From Candidatus Omnitrophota bacterium (GTDB taxonomy: Bacteria > Omnitrophota > Gorgyraeia > Gygaellales > Profunditerraquicolaceae), in assembly GCA_028716305.1 (NCBI GenBank), contig JAQUQA010000010.1, positions 1-16,025 of the forward strand: DNA of 16,025 nucleotides, given 5' to 3'. The translations under genes and the position numbers were made by a program. Each line of letters starts with the position of its first letter. Position 1 is the first letter of the stretch. The notes beneath the pieces are model-generated. The model was not told where the DNA came from, did no database searches, and saw nothing but the letters and a program-made list of their open reading frames with translations. Shown here piece by piece: positions 14,257 through 16,025 of this stretch.

Positions 14257-15834
14257 TCAATTATGTTTATTAAAATATCCGCCGATGATCGTATCAGCGA
14301 TATTTTCCGATAGAAGCCTGTTTCCTTTTACGGTGCAATGCCCGAAGTCCCCGCCAAACATGTCTTTAAAGTAATCGCTATATTTTCCTTTTTTTAGGGC
14401 TTCATTGAAAAGCTTCTCGTTGTCAACAAAGACCACCCCTCCGGTTTCAGCGAATATCGCCTTTAACGGCTCCAGGCTGCGGCAGGGATATTGCACGCAA
14501 ACCAGCTTTATCCCCCGGGAATCAAGGATGTTCTTCATCCGGAGATAATTCCCGGCGGTAACGGGATTATAACGGAAATCTTTTTGGCGGTAAGTCGAAT
14601 AAATGTTATCTTTACAGGAATCATTATTACGTTGTGGTATCTCGGAAATAAAAATTAACGCCGCGCTGAATACCTCATTTTGAGGGTTTTGCTCCAATTG
14701 CTCTCGCAATAATCCTTCGGCATCCGCAAGCCTGCCCTCTTTGACATATAAAGTAACTAGGGTCATTACCATATGCTGGTCTTGCGGCTCCAGCGAAATA
14801 GCTTTTTTAAAATAGTATTCTGAATTTTTAAAATCATTCCTGTAGTAGCAGAGATGCCCCATATTCAGGCAGGCAAAGGTATCATCGGGGTTTATCGCCA
14901 GCGCCTGCTTGAGCAGTTTTTCCCCGTTAGCCGTATCATTATTCAACGCCAGATATAAAAACCCCAGCCAGGAATATCCCGAGCTGTTCCCGGGATTCAA
15001 TTGGATCGCTTTTTTGAATAACGCCTCTGCGCTGCGGACATCGAATTTATTTATAGCAATCCGCCCCAATGCCAGATATGAATTTTCGTCGTGCGGATCC
15101 GCCTTTTGAGCTTCCTTAAAGAGCGCCTCTGCACCATCGAGATTATTCCCCTCGTCTAGATAAGATAAACCCTGCTTAATATATAAGGCCGCTCTTGCTT
15201 TTGCCTGGCCGGGGGGAATCGAGGCAACCGCGGCGTCATTAGGCCGGCCATTTGAAGCAGGCGTTAAATCCGGAAAAACAGTCTTGTGGCGAATTTCCCT
15301 GATCTTTACCTCCAGGTGCAGGGAGAGCAACCGTGATAATTTATAGGTCTTCATTGATTTCAAAAAATTTATGAAGGCAAACCGGGAAACGGTCTCTTCG
15401 GGCATATGCGGGCTTGAATCATTGATCCCCATCATTACAATCACCATCTGCGGATCATACCTATCGATATTTTCCTGCAGATGTCTCAGGATAAAAGGGC
15501 TGCTGGTCGCCGGAACGCCCTGGTCGATCACACTGAACTTCATCCCAAGGTTCTTCTGATTGAGGATTGCCTCTAAAACCGACGGATATTGTCCGGCAGT
15601 AGTGGATTCCCCCAAACAAAGGATACGATAAGCCCCGGTTTCTCTGGCAGAAATAAGATTTCGCTGTTCTCGGAAAGATAAAATGATAAATCCGCCTAAA
15701 CGCAAACCCACTTCCAGCAGGCAGAAAACTAATAATATCCCGAAAAGTACAAGCGAGACTTTTTGCCGCAAGCGGATGCGCCCGGTATTACCTTTGCTAT
15801 GCTCTAAAGGATTTCCCAATTTCTTATTAGGCAA
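14257..15834 (-). CDS. Membrane-anchored SGNH/GDSL-type hydrolase with an internal TPR array
   Basis: 525 residues. A single membrane segment (about 26-51) anchors the protein. SGNH block I is LCLGESTT with nucleophile S77, block II DQGVPATSS with G106, and block III GIND (136-139). About four to five TPR units follow (about 212-385; for example AEALFKKAIQLNPGNSSGYS). The final block has D496 and H499 in GDFGHCTVKG, the expected Dxx-His pair. SGNH esterases add or remove acetyl or other ester groups on polysaccharides or peptidoglycan, so this one probably edits the glycan made by the operon outside the inner membrane. The start is uncertain: the longest frame begins at TTG (15834-15832) without a Shine-Dalgarno, and there is no ATG before residue 98. 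The PKD gene ends 20 bases upstream, so the two are probably one transcript. Confidence 0.85.
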   Translation of the reverse strand: MPNKKLGNPLEHSKGNTGRIRLRQKVSLVLFGILLVFCLLEVGLRLGGFIILSFREQRNLISARETGAYRILCLGESTTAGQYPSVLEAILNQKNLGMKFSVIDQGVPATSSPFILRHLQENIDRYDPQMVIVMMGINDSSPHMPEETVSRFAFINFLKSMKTYKLSRLLSLHLEVKIREIRHKTVFPDLTPASNGRPNDAAVASIPPGQAKARAALYIKQGLSYLDEGNNLDGAEALFKEAQKADPHDENSYLALGRIAINKFDVRSAEALFKKAIQLNPGNSSGYSWLGFLYLALNNDTANGEKLLKQALAINPDDTFACLNMGHLCYYRNDFKNSEYYFKKAISLEPQDQHMVMTLVTLYVKEGRLADAEGLLREQLEQNPQNEVFSAALIFISEIPQRNNDSCKDNIYSTYRQKDFRYNPVTAGNYLRMKNILDSRGIKLVCVQYPCRSLEPLKAIFAETGGVVFVDNEKLFNEALKKGKYSDYFKDMFGGDFGHCTVKGNRLLSENIADTIIGGYFNKHN

Positions 15835-15854
15835 AAATTAGCAGTGGAATCCGT

Positions 15855-16025
15855 CTATTTATTCAATACAGTAATATCGAGTGTGGCCGTATCCGTTTTC
15901 CCCTTATTGTCCCAGATGGTCAGTTTAACCTGGAAGATCTTTGGCTCGAATGAACCGCTGTAAAAGGTATTTATGGGGTTGGGCGACTTTGAGATGTCCC
16001 CGTCACCAAAATCCCATTCGTAAGC
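15855..16025 (-). CDS. C-terminal end of a PKD-domain surface or secreted protein, 5' end outside the window
   Basis: The frame is open from the window edge to a TAG (15857-15855), giving 56 residues. It reads YEWDFGDGD near the start and FQVKLTIWDNKGKTDTATLD near the end, closing in ITVLNK. WDFGDG with a following VxLTxxDxxG strand is the signature of a PKD (immunoglobulin-like) domain, common in extracellular adhesins, chitinases and proteases. This is the last domain of a probably larger exported protein. It lies 20 bases upstream of the SGNH-TPR gene on the same strand, so it may be a substrate or partner of the glycan machinery. That role is inferred. Confidence 0.85.
   Translation of the reverse strand, partial: AYEWDFGDGDISKSPNPINTFYSGSFEPKIFQVKLTIWDNKGKTDTATLDITVLNK

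Noticed and set aside
1..16025. tRNA, rRNA, CRISPR arrays and riboswitches
   Set aside because: I saw no clover-leaf-like gene, rRNA segment, regularly spaced short repeats or recognisable riboswitch motif on either strand.

Overview
**Organism.** The window looks like chromosomal DNA of an uncultured Gram-negative bacterium. A GT9 (heptosyltransferase-type) glycosyltransferase implies an LPS-like outer-membrane glycan. The mix of membrane GT-C enzymes, TPR proteins, a PKD-domain surface protein and an output-less two-component cluster would fit a candidate phylum such as Omnitrophota. That placement is an inference with no marker gene behind it.

**Layout.** (1) Positions 1-1296, plus strand: the 3' part of comM (yifB), a Mg-chelatase-like AAA+ ATPase. 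(2) Positions 1350-3522: an inserted block of about 2.17 kb, visibly AT-richer in parts. It carries one intact membrane glycosyltransferase (minus strand) with gene debris on both sides. (3) A 269-bp direct repeat (1081-1349 and 3523-3791, 263/269 identical) brackets the block. Each repeat copy holds the 3' end of comM plus the 3' end of a convergent receiver gene, so the ancestral locus was comM meeting the receiver gene tail to tail. (4) Positions 3735-8124, minus strand: a two-component cluster, transcribed as a CHASE4 membrane histidine kinase, a receiver-histidine kinase, and then three single-domain receivers. (5) Positions 8125-8315: an AT-rich intergenic stretch, the likely promoter region of that cluster. 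(6) Positions 8316-16025, minus strand: a tightly packed envelope-glycan operon. Its order is a PKD surface protein (partial), a TPR-containing SGNH hydrolase, a GT-C glycosyltransferase, a methyltransferase-GT2 fusion, a GT9 glycosyltransferase and a TMTC-like GT-C/TPR protein. Two junctions in it are 4-nt ATGA overlaps.

**How the parts work together.** The glycan operon probably builds or decorates an outer-membrane glycan or glycoprotein from nucleotide-sugar and polyprenyl-phosphate-sugar donors. The signalling cluster has two kinases and four receiver domains (one fused to a kinase) but no DNA-binding or enzymatic output, so it probably acts by protein-protein contact or phosphorelay.

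**Most notable points.** The repeat-bracketed insertion at comM is the main one: all six differences between its copies fall at third codon positions of comM, which suggests two functional alleles from related strains (or an assembly join of strain variants) rather than a decaying duplicate. The others are an MshEN/GspE-N-like motif ending a histidine kinase, and an SGNH hydrolase whose catalytic blocks are separated by a TPR array. No complete, clearly undescribed system is evident.
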